Origin: Synchiropus splendidus
Taxonomy: Eukaryota; Chordata; Actinopteri; Syngnathiformes; Callionymidae
Direction: 5' to 3'
Assembly (NCBI RefSeq): GCF_027744825.2
Contig: NC_071335.1
Span: forward strand, 9,091,001 to 9,155,000
DNA: 64,000 nt
Made by a program: the position numbers and the translations under genes. Below, in pieces: positions 50,403-59,927 of the stretch. How positions within the stretch are numbered: position 1 is the stretch's first letter; each line of letters opens with the position of its first letter. The notes under the pieces were generated by a model. That model did no database searches and was not told the origin of the DNA. It was given only the letters and a program-made list of their open reading frames with translations.

Positions 50403-53400
50403 ATTTAATAATTTTGCAGGGGTGCCCAGACTTTTGCAGCCGGTGAGCTACTTGTAAATGACCAAGTCACAATGACCTACTAACTATGAAAATGCAGGTT
50501 GCTGTTGCATGAAATGAAAATAAGGACATGCATCATGCTGCTAACAAAACTAGACTCATCACAAAAGACCTAGGAAATTACAGGCGTTTTGTTGACGTTC
50601 AACTCCCTGCTGAGACCGGAGCTTCCCCTGCACCTGAGCCGGTCTGTGGAGGCGGAGCTACGGGGACTCTGGTGTTATCTGGTGTTATTATTTGAGCGCA
50701 TTTGAGCACAGTAATGTGAATAAATGCCTGTCATTTCTTTGGTCCGATGTGACAACACAATCCTGGTGACCATGTTGCCTGTAAATGACCTAGTTTCCTG
50801 ATTTACCATTCAGATTGTTTGAGCGGGCTGCAGGGCATCATGGGAACTGGGTCTATTGTTGAGAGTGATGGCACCTCATACTCTTCTTCAACTGACATAT
50901 CCCCCATATGAACTGTTTCTTACTTTGGGGCTTCTTTTTGGCGTCCGTCCCTTGAGGTGAAGGTGGAAATTGGGAGAATGGGCCATATAAAGGGGAAGGC
51001 AGAGATGTGGCTCCCTCCCTCTCTGAATTAAAAATGAACAGATGAAAATTGAGTTAAAGCAGAAATGCATTGATTTAATGTCGGACATACCAGGTTTCTT
51101 GGACGGAGTGAACCCAGAAGCAGTTTCTACGAGGCGGGGAAAAACGAATCAGATCAAAACCTATTTAAAAAACTGGACAATGTAGAATTCAAGTACCTTT
51201 TTTCAAAAGCAACATCCTGTCGCCCAGTGGCACTCGGAGGATCCCACTGAGAAATTCCTTCAGGTGCACCGCAAACCCCTGGGCAGCCATCACTTTCTTG
51301 GAATCCAGGCTCAGTCGAGGAGCATAGGGGTCGAAGGATGCGGCTTGCGGCAGGTCATAGTTGGTCTTGGACATGAATAACAACATTTATTTTGAAATGT
51401 AAAAAAGCTGGTGGACAACTGAACCTCGGGAATGTACTATTAAAAGAAAGAATTAAAGTAGAAATAGCAAATGAATCCATTATTTCTGATCATTGGTCAC
51501 TAAATACGTCATCTATTTTTCTGCCCATGTATTGGGACATATGGCGAGCTGACTCTGTTGGCAGAGTAGCTTAAAACTCTGAGCTTGTTTCACGGTCACA
51601 CTCAAATTTTGGTTTCCAAAAATAGCCCTAGAACGGACATGAAATGTTTTGGTTTGAAGGATCATAGCCAGTAGTCGAGTTGTAAAACAATTTCAGGGGA
51701 TGGTCAATTCATTTCACCATTAAGAAAGGTGAAGGGCCTACGCTCCTCACACAGGGTTTGGATCATTTGTTTTTGTTCTGGGCGGGCCATCCCACAGCAG
51801 CCCCTCTCGACTGCTGGTCATACAGTAGGCGTTTATAAGGAGGTGGATGTGGGAGTGGCTGGGCATGTGAGGGAAAAAAAACAAATACTTAGAAATATAA
51901 TTGAGTGTTTAAGGTCCAAAAGTCATCGTTCCTGGTGTTAGATACGTTTGGTACTTTGTAAGTGCCTTTTCAGATCAAAAATAAAGAGGAATTAAAAGGA
52001 TGCTGATTTGAATGAGGTTATTAAAACTGTGGGCACCACACTTCATTTCTCTACTGTCAATTCTGAATGACTTCTCTTTGTCCTTCCTGCTTCCCTTGCA
52101 CCTTTCACCTGAACCAGCTACTGTAACCTTCCTCATCCTCATCCCTTCTTCTGTCTTCAGTGTTGAGTCCAGGCGTGCACCTCTGACAAACATAATGTTG
52201 CTGTTTGGTGACAACTATAATCCCATGTGTAAAATACAAAGATGAAGTGGTTGGATTTTAAAGGAGCTACACACCTGTCCCTCGTGACATGTAATAGTGT
52301 GCATGTTGAGCACTCACACCTGACTCATTGGACTCAGCCACTCACCTGAAGAAATGCAATGGTCTGCGACTGATGCAACAGATCAGCAATGTCCTCCTTA
52401 GCTTTGCCCATGGACTTGATGTTCTCATGGAACCTCTTGGTGAGTGTCTGGAGTCTGCCCTGAGCTGTCTCCATCTCTTGGTCCAAAGCCTTCATGGCTT
52501 CATGCTCTTCCTGAGCCAACATCTCCTGAATGTGACGGTACTCCGTGGCCAACGCATGTTTTTGGGCCATGGCAGAATTCTGGTAAGGACCAGAAACGGA
52601 CATGAGGACTCTTTTAAGCACATGGCAAGAGGAGCACAGAAGTACAAATTAAAGTAAAAGTATAAATGGACCTAATAAGGGGGAAACAAATCACTGATAA
52701 ATATAGACCAACATCACAAAAGAGTTAATAAAGATTTATCTAACCATAGTTCTTCGAAGTTAGGATGTTTGAAACAGTTTGAAACATTAAAAGGTATGTA
52801 TAAATGTTCTTTATGAATTCAACATGGAATATCATAAGACTTTATGGCCGGTGTGTTAATGTCTGAGGTTGATCTGGAAAATGTGTGTTTCTTTCCTTAA
52901 TAATTACGTAGTGGTAATGAAATCAAAAAACGCATCGACAATATTCAATGGAATTTCCAAGAAGTCAAAAAGAAACAGATTCCATTGTGGTGGTGTTCTG
53001 GATTGGATCCACAAAAGATTAGAAGATTCTACGTTCCTGACATGATTATGGTGGCCCCGAAGGGCAAACGACAAACACAAAAGGAAAGTATGACTACAAA
53101 CAAAACAGCACATTTACAAAATCAGAATCGCAATTACAAAAACAAAATCGCAATTTCAAAAACAAAATCGCAACCACCAAAACAAAAATACATTTACAAA
53201 GATGGAATGGCAATAACATTGACGCAAACCGTAGGAAGGGGGGAACCTTCCATAAAACCTGTTACTGATTGGACAAATTGCACAACAACAGTTGCAATTC
53301 TGCTTTTGTAAATGTGCTTTTTGGTTTGTGGTCGTACTTTTCTTTTGTGTTGTCTTTTGCCCTTTGGGGCCACCGTACATTATGGTTCTGGAACCATTCT

Positions 53401-53586
53401 ATTCCACATTCTCAGAACCTCAATGCATTCTATTGAACCGGCCCATGTTCAAACAAGTTATAAAGTGTCACTCAAGGGGTGGTAAACAACACATGACAAG
53501 CCACATCAATATCTTGCAAGAGTTTGTTGGTCAACTGAAAGTGTTTGTTTCAAGCAGAAACTTCTGATTGACCATGAGATACAGAC

Positions 53587-53624
<38 letters not shown>

Positions 53625-55079
53625 GGGCGGCAGGGGGAGTAATCTATTCTTGTTGGGACCAATGTGGTGAGAGCTAGATTGAGAGAGAGAGAGTTTGTGT
53701 TTTCTCTGCCACCTGCTGTCCTCTCAAGCTCACAGCACTCAATGAGATTTCAAAGCAAAATCAAGAAAAATGCAGGGTAAAGGAGATAAAACATGTGTAA
53801 CTGGGCAGCTTGGATGATGACAGCACAGCTCTGGAGTGCTTAGTATTTCATTGACAGCAACATTTTACAGATACCAAAATCCTCTTGCTGTGAGTTTATC
53901 AAGCACATCATGCCACATAAAGTCTTGGTTACCTTGAGGGTGGTCTGCATGTCCTTCATCTGATCAATGACTGCATGATTTTTCATGATCTTCTCGTCCA
54001 GTAACTGACATTTTTTCTGCAGGCCAGCCTGAACAGAGGAAAAACACATACATACATCAGTTAACCACACCATAGTCCTGTTCAGGGTTGTGGGGAGTGC
54101 CGGAGCCCATCCCAGCAGACATCAGGCGAGAGGCGGGAAGACTCCCTGGACAGGTTGCCAGTCCATCGCAGGGCGAGGAAAAACAGTCACATAGAAATGG
54201 TTTAAGTTACCGTAACAATTGTATTTTATAGCTCCAAGTTTGTGTCACATGCTGTCATTTAAATCTAGTTTGTTTCTCATTCATTTAACTTGCTAAACCA
54301 GTTATAAGCTTCTACTGCTGTGTGTGCTCTGATGACGTCAGCTCATGAGTCAGACCTCGTAAGATCCACTGATCAAGGGTCACAGCGACCTATACACTGT
54401 CAAGGCACATTTAAACAGAGCTACACCCCAGAAGTTACGACAAATGCTGCATGTTTTTATGGAAGTGAGTCAACACACGCACCTCGTGGGCTCCCTTGTG
54501 CTGCTCCAGTGAGGTGAAGTTGCACATGCTGTGCACCTGCTGCAGGCAGACGCTGCAGATGGGACTACAATGCTGGGGGCAGAAAAAGTCCATCATCTTG
54601 TAGTGGTCCTTGCAGATGCGCTCCAACAGATCCTGTATTGGCTCACTCAGCTGGTGGACCTTAAACACCGGGTTCTCCCGGTGAGGCCGAAGATGGACCT
54701 CGCAGTAAGAGGCCATGCAGGTGAGACAGGTGTGGGACGCCGGCGCCTCCAGGCAAGAATCACAAAGAATGACTTTCTTCTGCTCTCTCTCTGAGGCCAT
54801 AACCTGAGTCTTCAACTCAGGCGGCTCAGGGCTCTCAGGAGAGCGAGCTTTGAAGGACTCAACGACATTGCTGAGTGTCGTGTTCTTCTTCAGATCCGGC
54901 TTGGTTGCGAAGACTGTCCTACACTGTGGGCAGCAGTAGGAGTCCTTCCAGGTGGCCAGGAGGCAACTTTGGCAGAAATTGTGACCACATGGGATTGTAA
55001 CCGGGTAGTCAAAGGCACACAGACAGATACTGCACGTCAGGTCATCTTTCAAGTTCATGAGAGACGGAGAGCCCGACAT
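49303..55079 (-). CDS. trim25: TRIM25 (E3 ubiquitin/ISG15 ligase, RING-B-box-coiled coil-SPRY)
   Basis: Nine coding exons on minus: 55079-54483, 54028-53933, 52579-52346, 51365-51197, 51126-51091, 51022-50924, 50165-50022, 49951-49904 and 49832-49303. The phases agree throughout, giving 650 aa (human 630). The RING finger (C16, C19, C31, H33, C36, C39, C50, C53) is followed by B-box zinc ligands (about 105-195), a coiled coil encoded by the 96- and 234-nt exons, a linker, and a PRY-SPRY domain in the last exon (GRHYWEVRL, RLGRNSQSWCVEWFN, AIWIFSSG). Human TRIM25 ubiquitinates RIG-I CARDs in interferon induction. Human TRIM25 shares the SRLGRNS-SWCVEWFN signature and neighbours DGKE, which supports orthology over a generic fish TRIM. 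The start at 55079 is used because an acceptor (GATTTTCAG) at 55087-55089 separates it from an upstream in-frame ATG. The exon 4 acceptor is the least certain junction. Confidence 0.93.
50344..50397. repeat. (AT)n microsatellite in trim25 intron
   Basis: About 27 uninterrupted AT units lie upstream (in gene direction) of the 144-nt exon. The run is expected to be length-variable and may extrude a cruciform. Confidence 0.95.
50413..50860. mobile_element. Possible hAT-like repeat fragment in trim25 intron
   Basis: The left edge CAGGGGTGCCCAGACTTTTG resembles the CAGGGGTGCCCAAACTTTT terminus of hAT-type repeats common in fish. GGGCTGCAGGGCATCATGGGAACTG near 50828 resembles a word inside the 4453-5345 element. 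No transposase frame or clear target duplication is seen, so the right boundary is uncertain. Confidence 0.35.
53050..53374. mobile_element. MITE with ~85-bp terminal inverted repeats in trim25 intron 2
   Basis: The left end GGTGGCCCCGAAGGGCAAACG and the reverse complement of the right end (GGTGGCCCCAAAGGGCAAAAG) match. The match continues for about 85 bp through ACACAAAAG, AAAGTAYGACYACAAAC and AGCACATTTACAAAA. The centre carries repeats of CAAAATCGCAATT type. The whole is about 325 bp with no coding capacity, a typical miniature inverted-repeat element. I found no clean target duplication, so the superfamily is unassigned. Confidence 0.8.
53587..53622. repeat. (GT)n microsatellite
   Basis: About 17 GT units in a trim25 intron, followed by a G-rich GGCGGCAGGGGGAG word. 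Confidence 0.95.
54066..54185 (+). repeat. Dispersed teleost repeat in trim25 intron 1
   Basis: The words GTTCAGGGTTGTGGGGAGTG, CCGGAGCCCATCCCAGCAGA, AGGCGAGAGGCGGGAAGACT and GGACAGGTTGCCAGTCCATC occur in order. This matches a very common fish dispersed repeat (a GGGGCTGGAGCCTATCCCAGC...GGACAGGTCGCCAGTC type). I recognise the family by its sequence but cannot assign its class. It is non-coding and falls between exons 1 and 2. Confidence 0.65.
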
Positions 55080-55085
55080 TTTCAG

Positions 55086-55150
55086 CCTGAAAATCAAAAA
55101 TATTCATCAGATCGGAGACAAGAGCGCTGCCAGTTAAAGTTGAAATCGTT

Positions 55151-55235
<85 letters not shown>

Positions 55236-55600
55236 CTGCTCCATTTTTGACGAAGCGAAAGTAAAAGTTGTCTGCGCACTGAGAACGAATATTAGATATA
55301 TGTGCGCTCAAATGTTGGAGTATAACAAATACATTTTTAAAGCAACAATTGACTAGCACTGCAAAACATATCGCCAAGATCTATAGGTATTAAAACACCT
55401 AATCGAATGCCAACATTTTCCTTTGGTTTCACGCGGCCTTGAATTACAGTAGGTAAGTCACCTAATGTAATCTAAATGAACAAAAGAGCTACCTACCTTT
55501 TCTTTACAGATCAACGCTCACCGTACGACAGTTCGATTTCAGGACTGCACCGCCGCAGCGAACCCGTCCAGCACTGAGCGAAGAGAGCAAACACCCAGAG
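55086..55600 (-). promoter_or_regulatory. trim25 5' leader intron and probable non-coding first exon
   Basis: On minus, TTTGATTTTCAG at 55087-55098 is a good acceptor 7 nt before the start codon, and AAAAG|GTAGGTAG near 55490-55500 is a good donor. Together they define an intron of about 400 bp in the 5' UTR and a non-coding exon beyond about 55499. The intron holds the (TA)n(GA)n tract and a GCGAAAGTAAAAG word near 55254-55266 that is one base off an IRF/ISRE core. Such an element would fit interferon control of TRIM25, but a single mismatched site is weak evidence. Confidence 0.4.
55151..55234. repeat. Compound (TA)n(GA)n microsatellite
   Basis: About 17 TA units (55151-55186) run directly into about 24 GA units (55187-55234) inside the 5' UTR intron of trim25. 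Polypurine GA tracts can form triplex DNA and act as promoter elements; here that is only a possibility. Confidence 0.95.
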
Positions 55601-55684
55601 GCAGCTTCCTGGTTCGACCCACCAGCCCACTAAAAAAAAGTATGCGTGTCTATTTGTGCCGTTACGGCAGCGACTGCGCAAGCT

Positions 55685-55738
55685 CCAGTAAAGTGTAGTT
55701 GTGTGTTACGGAGATGATCAATAGACGTTATGTATTGT
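55685..55738 (+). repeat. Inverted fragment of the LTR-like sequence found at 60555-61018
   Basis: The segment beginning TCCAGTAAAGTGTAG and ending GACGTTATGTATTG is the reverse complement, with a few changes, of 60966-61018. It borders the left side of the palindromic repeat array. It suggests that LTR-derived sequence was present when the array arose, or was moved with it. Confidence 0.8.
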
Positions 55739-55739
55739 G

Positions 55740-57135
55740 AGAATGTGTCTTGAACGTTATTTTTAAATACACTTTACATACTGTCATAATATGGATATTA
55801 TCAAGAATATATTTTAGAAAAACTACAAGAGGTTAATGAAATCTTTCACTGGATTCCTGTTCAGGATGCTTTACTCTACTATCCCTGTGAGACTGAAGAG
55901 TTTTTACTGTAGAATTATGAAATAAATTGACTTTATGTACTATAATAACATGGATATTATTTTAAAAAAATTATATAAAAAAAACAAACTACAAGAGGTT
56001 AGTGAAATCTTTCACTGGATTCCTGTTCAGGGTGCTCTACTCTACTATCCCTGTGAGTTTGGAGTGTTTTTACTGTAGAATTATGAAATAAATTGACTTT
56101 ATGTACTGTAATAACATGGATATTATTAAACAAAATTATATTAAAAAAACTACAAGAGGTTAATAAAATCTTTCACTGGATTTATGTTCAGGATGCTCTT
56201 GGCTATAAAGGGAATAGATTGATTATATTGTGTGATACTAATGAAGTACAGGGGACACATGGTGCATGTGTCTCTGCAACGTGAGTATGTCTTAATCAAA
56301 CATTTGCAGCATGTGCAGAATTATTTACAGATTTGCAGAAATTGACCAATCGATGGAAAAACAGACGTCTGCACTCAGGATGACCCGCTGACGAGACCAA
56401 AAAGGAGAACAGCAACCGCCACCTCGAAACCGCCAACACCCAAGTGGAAAGTTGCTGAAGACAACACCTTGAATAGTATAAGAAGGAGAAGTAGTCATCT
56501 CGATGTGTGCTTCTACTGGTGTCTGACCTGTAAGTCACGACTCTCGTTGTGCTGCAGACTCTACCCAGAGAAGAGCCCGGATCGATCTGTATTTTGCCTT
56601 GGCTGATTGTTTGCTACGCTGAGAATAAACTAGACTGATTATTGGTATGTTGAAGTTTCTTTATTGACAACCACCTGGAACAACGGACACAATTGGTAGG
56701 AAGAGTTAACGGCGAAGACATCGAACTATTTCCTACAGCTACTATCCCGGTGAGACTGAAGAGTTTTTAGTGTAGAATTATGAAATAAATTGACTTTATG
56801 TACTATAATAACATGGATATTATAAAAAAAAAATTATATTAAAAAAACTATAGAAACTACAAGAGGTTAATGAAATCTTTCACTGGATTCTTGTTCAGGA
56901 TGCTCTTGGCTACTATCCCTGTGAGACTGAAGAGTTTTTACTGTAGAATTATGAAATACATTGACTTTATGTACTATAATAACATGGATATTATAAAAAA
57001 AAAATTATATAAAAAAAACTACAAGAGGTTAGTGAAATCTTTCACTGGATTCCTGTTCAAGGTGCTCTACTCTACTATCCCTGTGAGTTTGGAGTGTTTT
57101 TACTGTAGAATTATGAAATAAATTGACTTTATTGA
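55740..57135 (+). repeat. Tandem ~160-bp repeat array, left arm of a palindrome
   Basis: The shared unit contains TAGAATTATGAAATAAATTGAC, TTTATGTACTATAATAACATGG, ACTACAAGAGGTTAATGAAATC, TTTCACTGGATTCCTGTTCAGG and ACTATCCCTGTGAG. The TTGACTTTATGTA anchor lies at 55927, 56093, 56790, 56961 and 57123. Spacings are 166, 161 (after removing an insertion), 171 and 162 bp. The outer end (AGAATGTGTCTTGAACG to ATATGGATATTAT) matches the outer end of the right arm. The array is non-coding. Confidence 0.93.
56206..56737. mobile_element. 532-bp insertion in a repeat unit, with 4-bp target duplication
   Basis: A unit of the array is split: GCTA at 56202-56205 recurs at 56738-56741, and joining the two sides restores the normal CTTGGCTACTATCCC. 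The inserted DNA has weakly inverted ends (TAAAGGGAATAG and, on minus, TGTAGGAAATAG; 9 of 12 match). Inside are an LTR-like AATAAAC with T-rich downstream sequence (56626-56680) and a TTGGTAGGAAGAG word near 56693 that resembles a primer-binding site. A Ty3/gypsy-type LTR remnant is the best guess, because 4-5 bp duplications are typical of that group. Confidence 0.6.
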
Positions 57136-57142
57136 CTTATGT

Positions 57143-57143
57143 A

Positions 57144-57212
<69 letters not shown>
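57143..57212. repeat. (CTAT)n and (AT)n microsatellites at palindrome centre
   Basis: About eleven CTAT units are followed by about eleven AT units, immediately inside the left arm. This marks the start of the unique central segment. Confidence 0.95.
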
Positions 57213-57217
<5 letters not shown>

Positions 57218-57413
57218 CACATTAAGATAGATTATTTAGTAACCATGGGTGGCATTTATTAATTTTCTTTTCTTGTTTAACTGTGCATCAGTCAGAACAC
57301 CATCCAATTATAAACATTACCTTTTCATTACACACAGCCAGCACATTTCCAAATTATTTGATTTCCAATGGCATTTTGGGGGATTTTTGCACATGTTGAA
57401 TGGTGTCACTCAC

Positions 57414-57542
57414 TTGTATTGTACTTGGTTCTTTGTCCATGGCCTTTTTCATCTTCATTCCAAAATGAACTTCCTTTTTGGAAAAGGAATTAAAGAGCTG
57501 AGCCCTCAGGCAGTTCTCGTTGAACTCACAGTGTTCAGGTTG
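57414..57542 (-). other. Exon-like open segment of 43 codons in the palindrome centre
   Basis: On minus, GGGTCAG (acceptor) is followed by 129 nt without a stop and then by GTGAGTG (donor), phase 0 at both ends. The encoded peptide starts QPEHCEFNENCLRAQLF and continues with NSFSKKEVHFGMKMKKAMDK; it is rich in Lys and Glu. I do not recognise the family. It could be a captured host exon, a piece of a transposon protein, or chance. It is the only clearly open stretch in the central unique segment. Confidence 0.35.
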
Positions 57543-57559
57543 CTGACCCTTACAAATAC

Positions 57560-58263
57560 ATAATATCCATGTTGTTACAGTACATAAAGTCAATTTATTT
57601 CATAATTCTACGGTAAAAACACTCCAAACTCACAGGGATAGTAGAGTAGACCACCCTGAACAGGAATCCAGTGAAAGATTTCACTAACCTCTTGGAGTTT
57701 TTTGTATTTTTTTTTTTAAATATCGATATTATTATAGTACATAAAGTCAATTTATTTCATAATTCTACAGTAAAAACACTCCAAACTCACAAGGATAGTA
57801 GAGTAGAGCATCCTGAACAGGAATCCAGTGAAAGATTTCACTAACCTCTTGTAGTTTTAAAAAAAAAACATTTTTAAATATTGATATTATCATAGGACAT
57901 AAAGTCAATTTATTTCATAATTCTACGGTAAAAACACTCCAAAATCACAGGGATAGTAGCCAAGAGCATCCTGAACAGGAATTCAGTGAAAGATTTTACT
58001 AACCTCCTTTAGTTTTTCTAAATATATATATTATTTTATAATATCCATGTTGTTACAGTACATAAAGTCAATTTATTTCATAATTCTACCGTAAAAACAC
58101 TCCAAACTCACAGGGATAGTAGAGTACAGTATCCTGAACAGGAATCCAGTGAAAGATTTCACTAACCTCTTGTGGTTTTTCGAATATGTATTCTTAATAA
58201 TATCCATATTATGACAGTATGTAAGGTGTATTTAAAAAAAAAAAAACGTTGAAGACACATTCT
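57560..58263 (-). repeat. Tandem ~160-bp repeat array, right arm of the palindrome
   Basis: Four units in the opposite orientation to 55740-57135. The TACATAAAGTCAA anchors lie at 57581, 57738, 57896 (TAC changed to GAC) and 58059, with spacings of 157, 158 and 163 bp. The outer end, read on minus (AGAATGTGTCTTCAACG, then AAATACACCTTACATACTGTC), matches the outer end of the left arm. Together the arms form an inverted repeat around a central segment of about 0.4 kb. Confidence 0.93.
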
Positions 58264-58338
58264 TATGTAACCCAAACTTCTACGCCGGTCTGCTGCCTCA
58301 ACGACGCTGCACCCGCCGGTACTCTGCGTTGTGTTTCT
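58264..58338 (-). repeat. 3' terminus of an LTR (element A), truncated
   Basis: The 75 bp starting TGTAACCCAAACTTCTACGC (which reads as ...GGGTTACA on minus, a canonical CA end) repeats at 60555-60627 with few differences. It directly abuts the broken RNase H frame on one side and the palindrome on the other. It is best read as the last 75 bp of the 3' LTR of element A, with the rest deleted. Confidence 0.65.
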
Positions 58339-58898
58339 CTTTGATGTTATCACATATTTGAGAGGATGATTGTCAGTTTGGACTGTGAATTTGCGGCCAT
58401 AGAGATGGTCATAAAATTTCTCAGTTACAGCCCATTTTAAAGCCAGGAACTCCAACTTATGTGCAGCATATCTGGTCTCTGCCGGACTCACCCCTCTGCT
58501 TGCATAGGCCACAACTCTTTCTTTCCCATCTTGTGCTTGTGCCAGCACTGGCCCCAGGCCCTCACCTGAGGCGTCAGTTTGCAGGACAAAAGGTAAACTG
58601 TAGTTGGGGTAGCAGAGGACAGGAGCAGTCACCAACTTTTGTTTTAGAGTAAGAAAAGCTAAATCACACTCATCTGTCCAAATAAATGGTGGGTCTGGGC
58701 CAGCACTTCTCTTTCATCCTCTCTTTTTCTAGGATCACCTGTGGTGAGGCGGTATAATGGAGCAGCTATGGCAGAGAAATCCTGCACATAACGGCGGTAG
58801 TGGCCGACAAAACCCAGAAACTGCAGCAGTTCTCTCTTGCTGGTCTTCACTTTGTGTGGGGGGACTTGCCTTGTATCCATGGTTGCCCCAGTAACCAT
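58339..58898 (-). pseudogene. Ty3/gypsy pol remnant (element A): RT end and RNase H
   Basis: On minus, 58898-58690 encodes the end of reverse transcriptase (LLQFLGFVGHYRRYVQDFS, then PLYRLT), and after a frameshift near 58690 the frame 58635-58339 encodes RNase H (FVLQTDASGEGLG with the first catalytic Asp, AYASRGVS, then YDHLYGRKFTVQTDNHPLKYV). The catalytic RT core, protease and integrase are absent. RNase H stops at NHPLKYV, where the LTR fragment begins. The order identifies a vertebrate Ty3/gypsy-type LTR retrotransposon; it is dead. Confidence 0.9.
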
Positions 58899-58903
58899 GG
58901 ATC

Positions 58904-59927
58904 CTAGTGGTTTAAATGCTGAGGTGGCAGGGATGTCGCCCCACCGTCGGCAGGCGTCGATGACTGTGTAGGCACTAGTGGAGGAGCCTGCATGTGATCA
59001 GTATTTAACAGAACTGACCTACACACTCTTGCTATATGCCCAACCCGACCACATCTGTAGCACACATACCTCTCTGCTCCGAAGTGCTTGACCACGAGCC
59101 TGTGATGGCGTTGGAGAGGGCAGGGCATCCGAGAGCTGTATCTCTGGAGTCCAATTGGAACAGCTTTTTCATCTGCTCTTCCTGATTCAAGGCCAGCTTC
59201 TTCACAATCTCCATTAACTCCGTTAACTCTGTGGACGTCTCAGTTCCCTTTATGTCAGCCAGATGTCCAGCCACATGAACTTGAGAGAACATCTTTTTCG
59301 GACTGTGTCTGAACTGAAACGTTTTAGTCTCTCGGCTCAGGGTTCTCAGCTCTTCCTGCAGCTCTTTGAAAGTCAACAATCTGGGCTTCATGGGTGAGAT
59401 TTGCATATACACTTCATCGTCTGCCAGTCCTCGTAGAAACTGCATGGTCAGCTTGTTGTCTGTCAGGAAAAGGATGGCCACCTCTTTGATCCTCTTCAAC
59501 AGCACGCAGTGTAGCCTCAAGACTTATTGCATATGAACATGCCGACTACTATACTGAGTTCGTAGATATCAGCCAGTGGATCCAGGGAGCTTTGTGCCTC
59601 GCTGTATTCGGCCCTCAACTCCTCAAAGGCTCTGGCTGGATTCTGCTCATGCAACGGAAGGTTCAAAACCAACTTCCTGGCCTCCCCGCTCAGGTGTCGC
59701 ATTACACTTGGGAAGCGCAAATGTGAGGGAAGTTCTATAGCATCCAGAAGATACTGCATATCTCTGATAATCCTACCGCCAGTGTTACCACTGAACATTT
59801 GCACATTTTTCACCTGATGGGTCTGCAGGAAACTGCCGTATGCAATTTGGGGATTTGCCACCCTGGAGGGCTGTGGTGCCATCGTCTCTATGTGTCCTGG
59901 ATAAAAGACTTGGACTGTATTTGCCAT
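58904..59927 (-). pseudogene. Ty3/gypsy gag remnant (element A)
   Basis: Three overlapping minus-strand frames together give a gag-like protein. 59927-59517 starts with MANTVQVFYPGHIETM and contains HLSGEARKLVLNLPL. 59520-59032 contains FLRGLADDEVYMQIS and LQEELRTLSRETK. 59128-58904 contains a CCHC zinc knuckle CYRCGRVGHIARVC (CX2CX4HX4C). Two frameshifts separate them. The knuckle is followed within 150 bp by pol sequence that should lie more than 1 kb further on, so protease and most of RT are deleted. The architecture is that of a Ty3/gypsy gag. Confidence 0.85.

Noticed and set aside
55080..55097. Upstream in-frame ATG of trim25 (MIFRLK)
   Set aside because: A good splice acceptor lies at 55087-55089, between that ATG and MSGSPSL, and the RING domain spacing fits the shorter start.
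57143..57212. CRISPR-like array from the short regular repeats near the palindrome
   Set aside because: The units are plain CTAT and AT microsatellites, and the ~160-bp repeats have no spacers. The genome is vertebrate.
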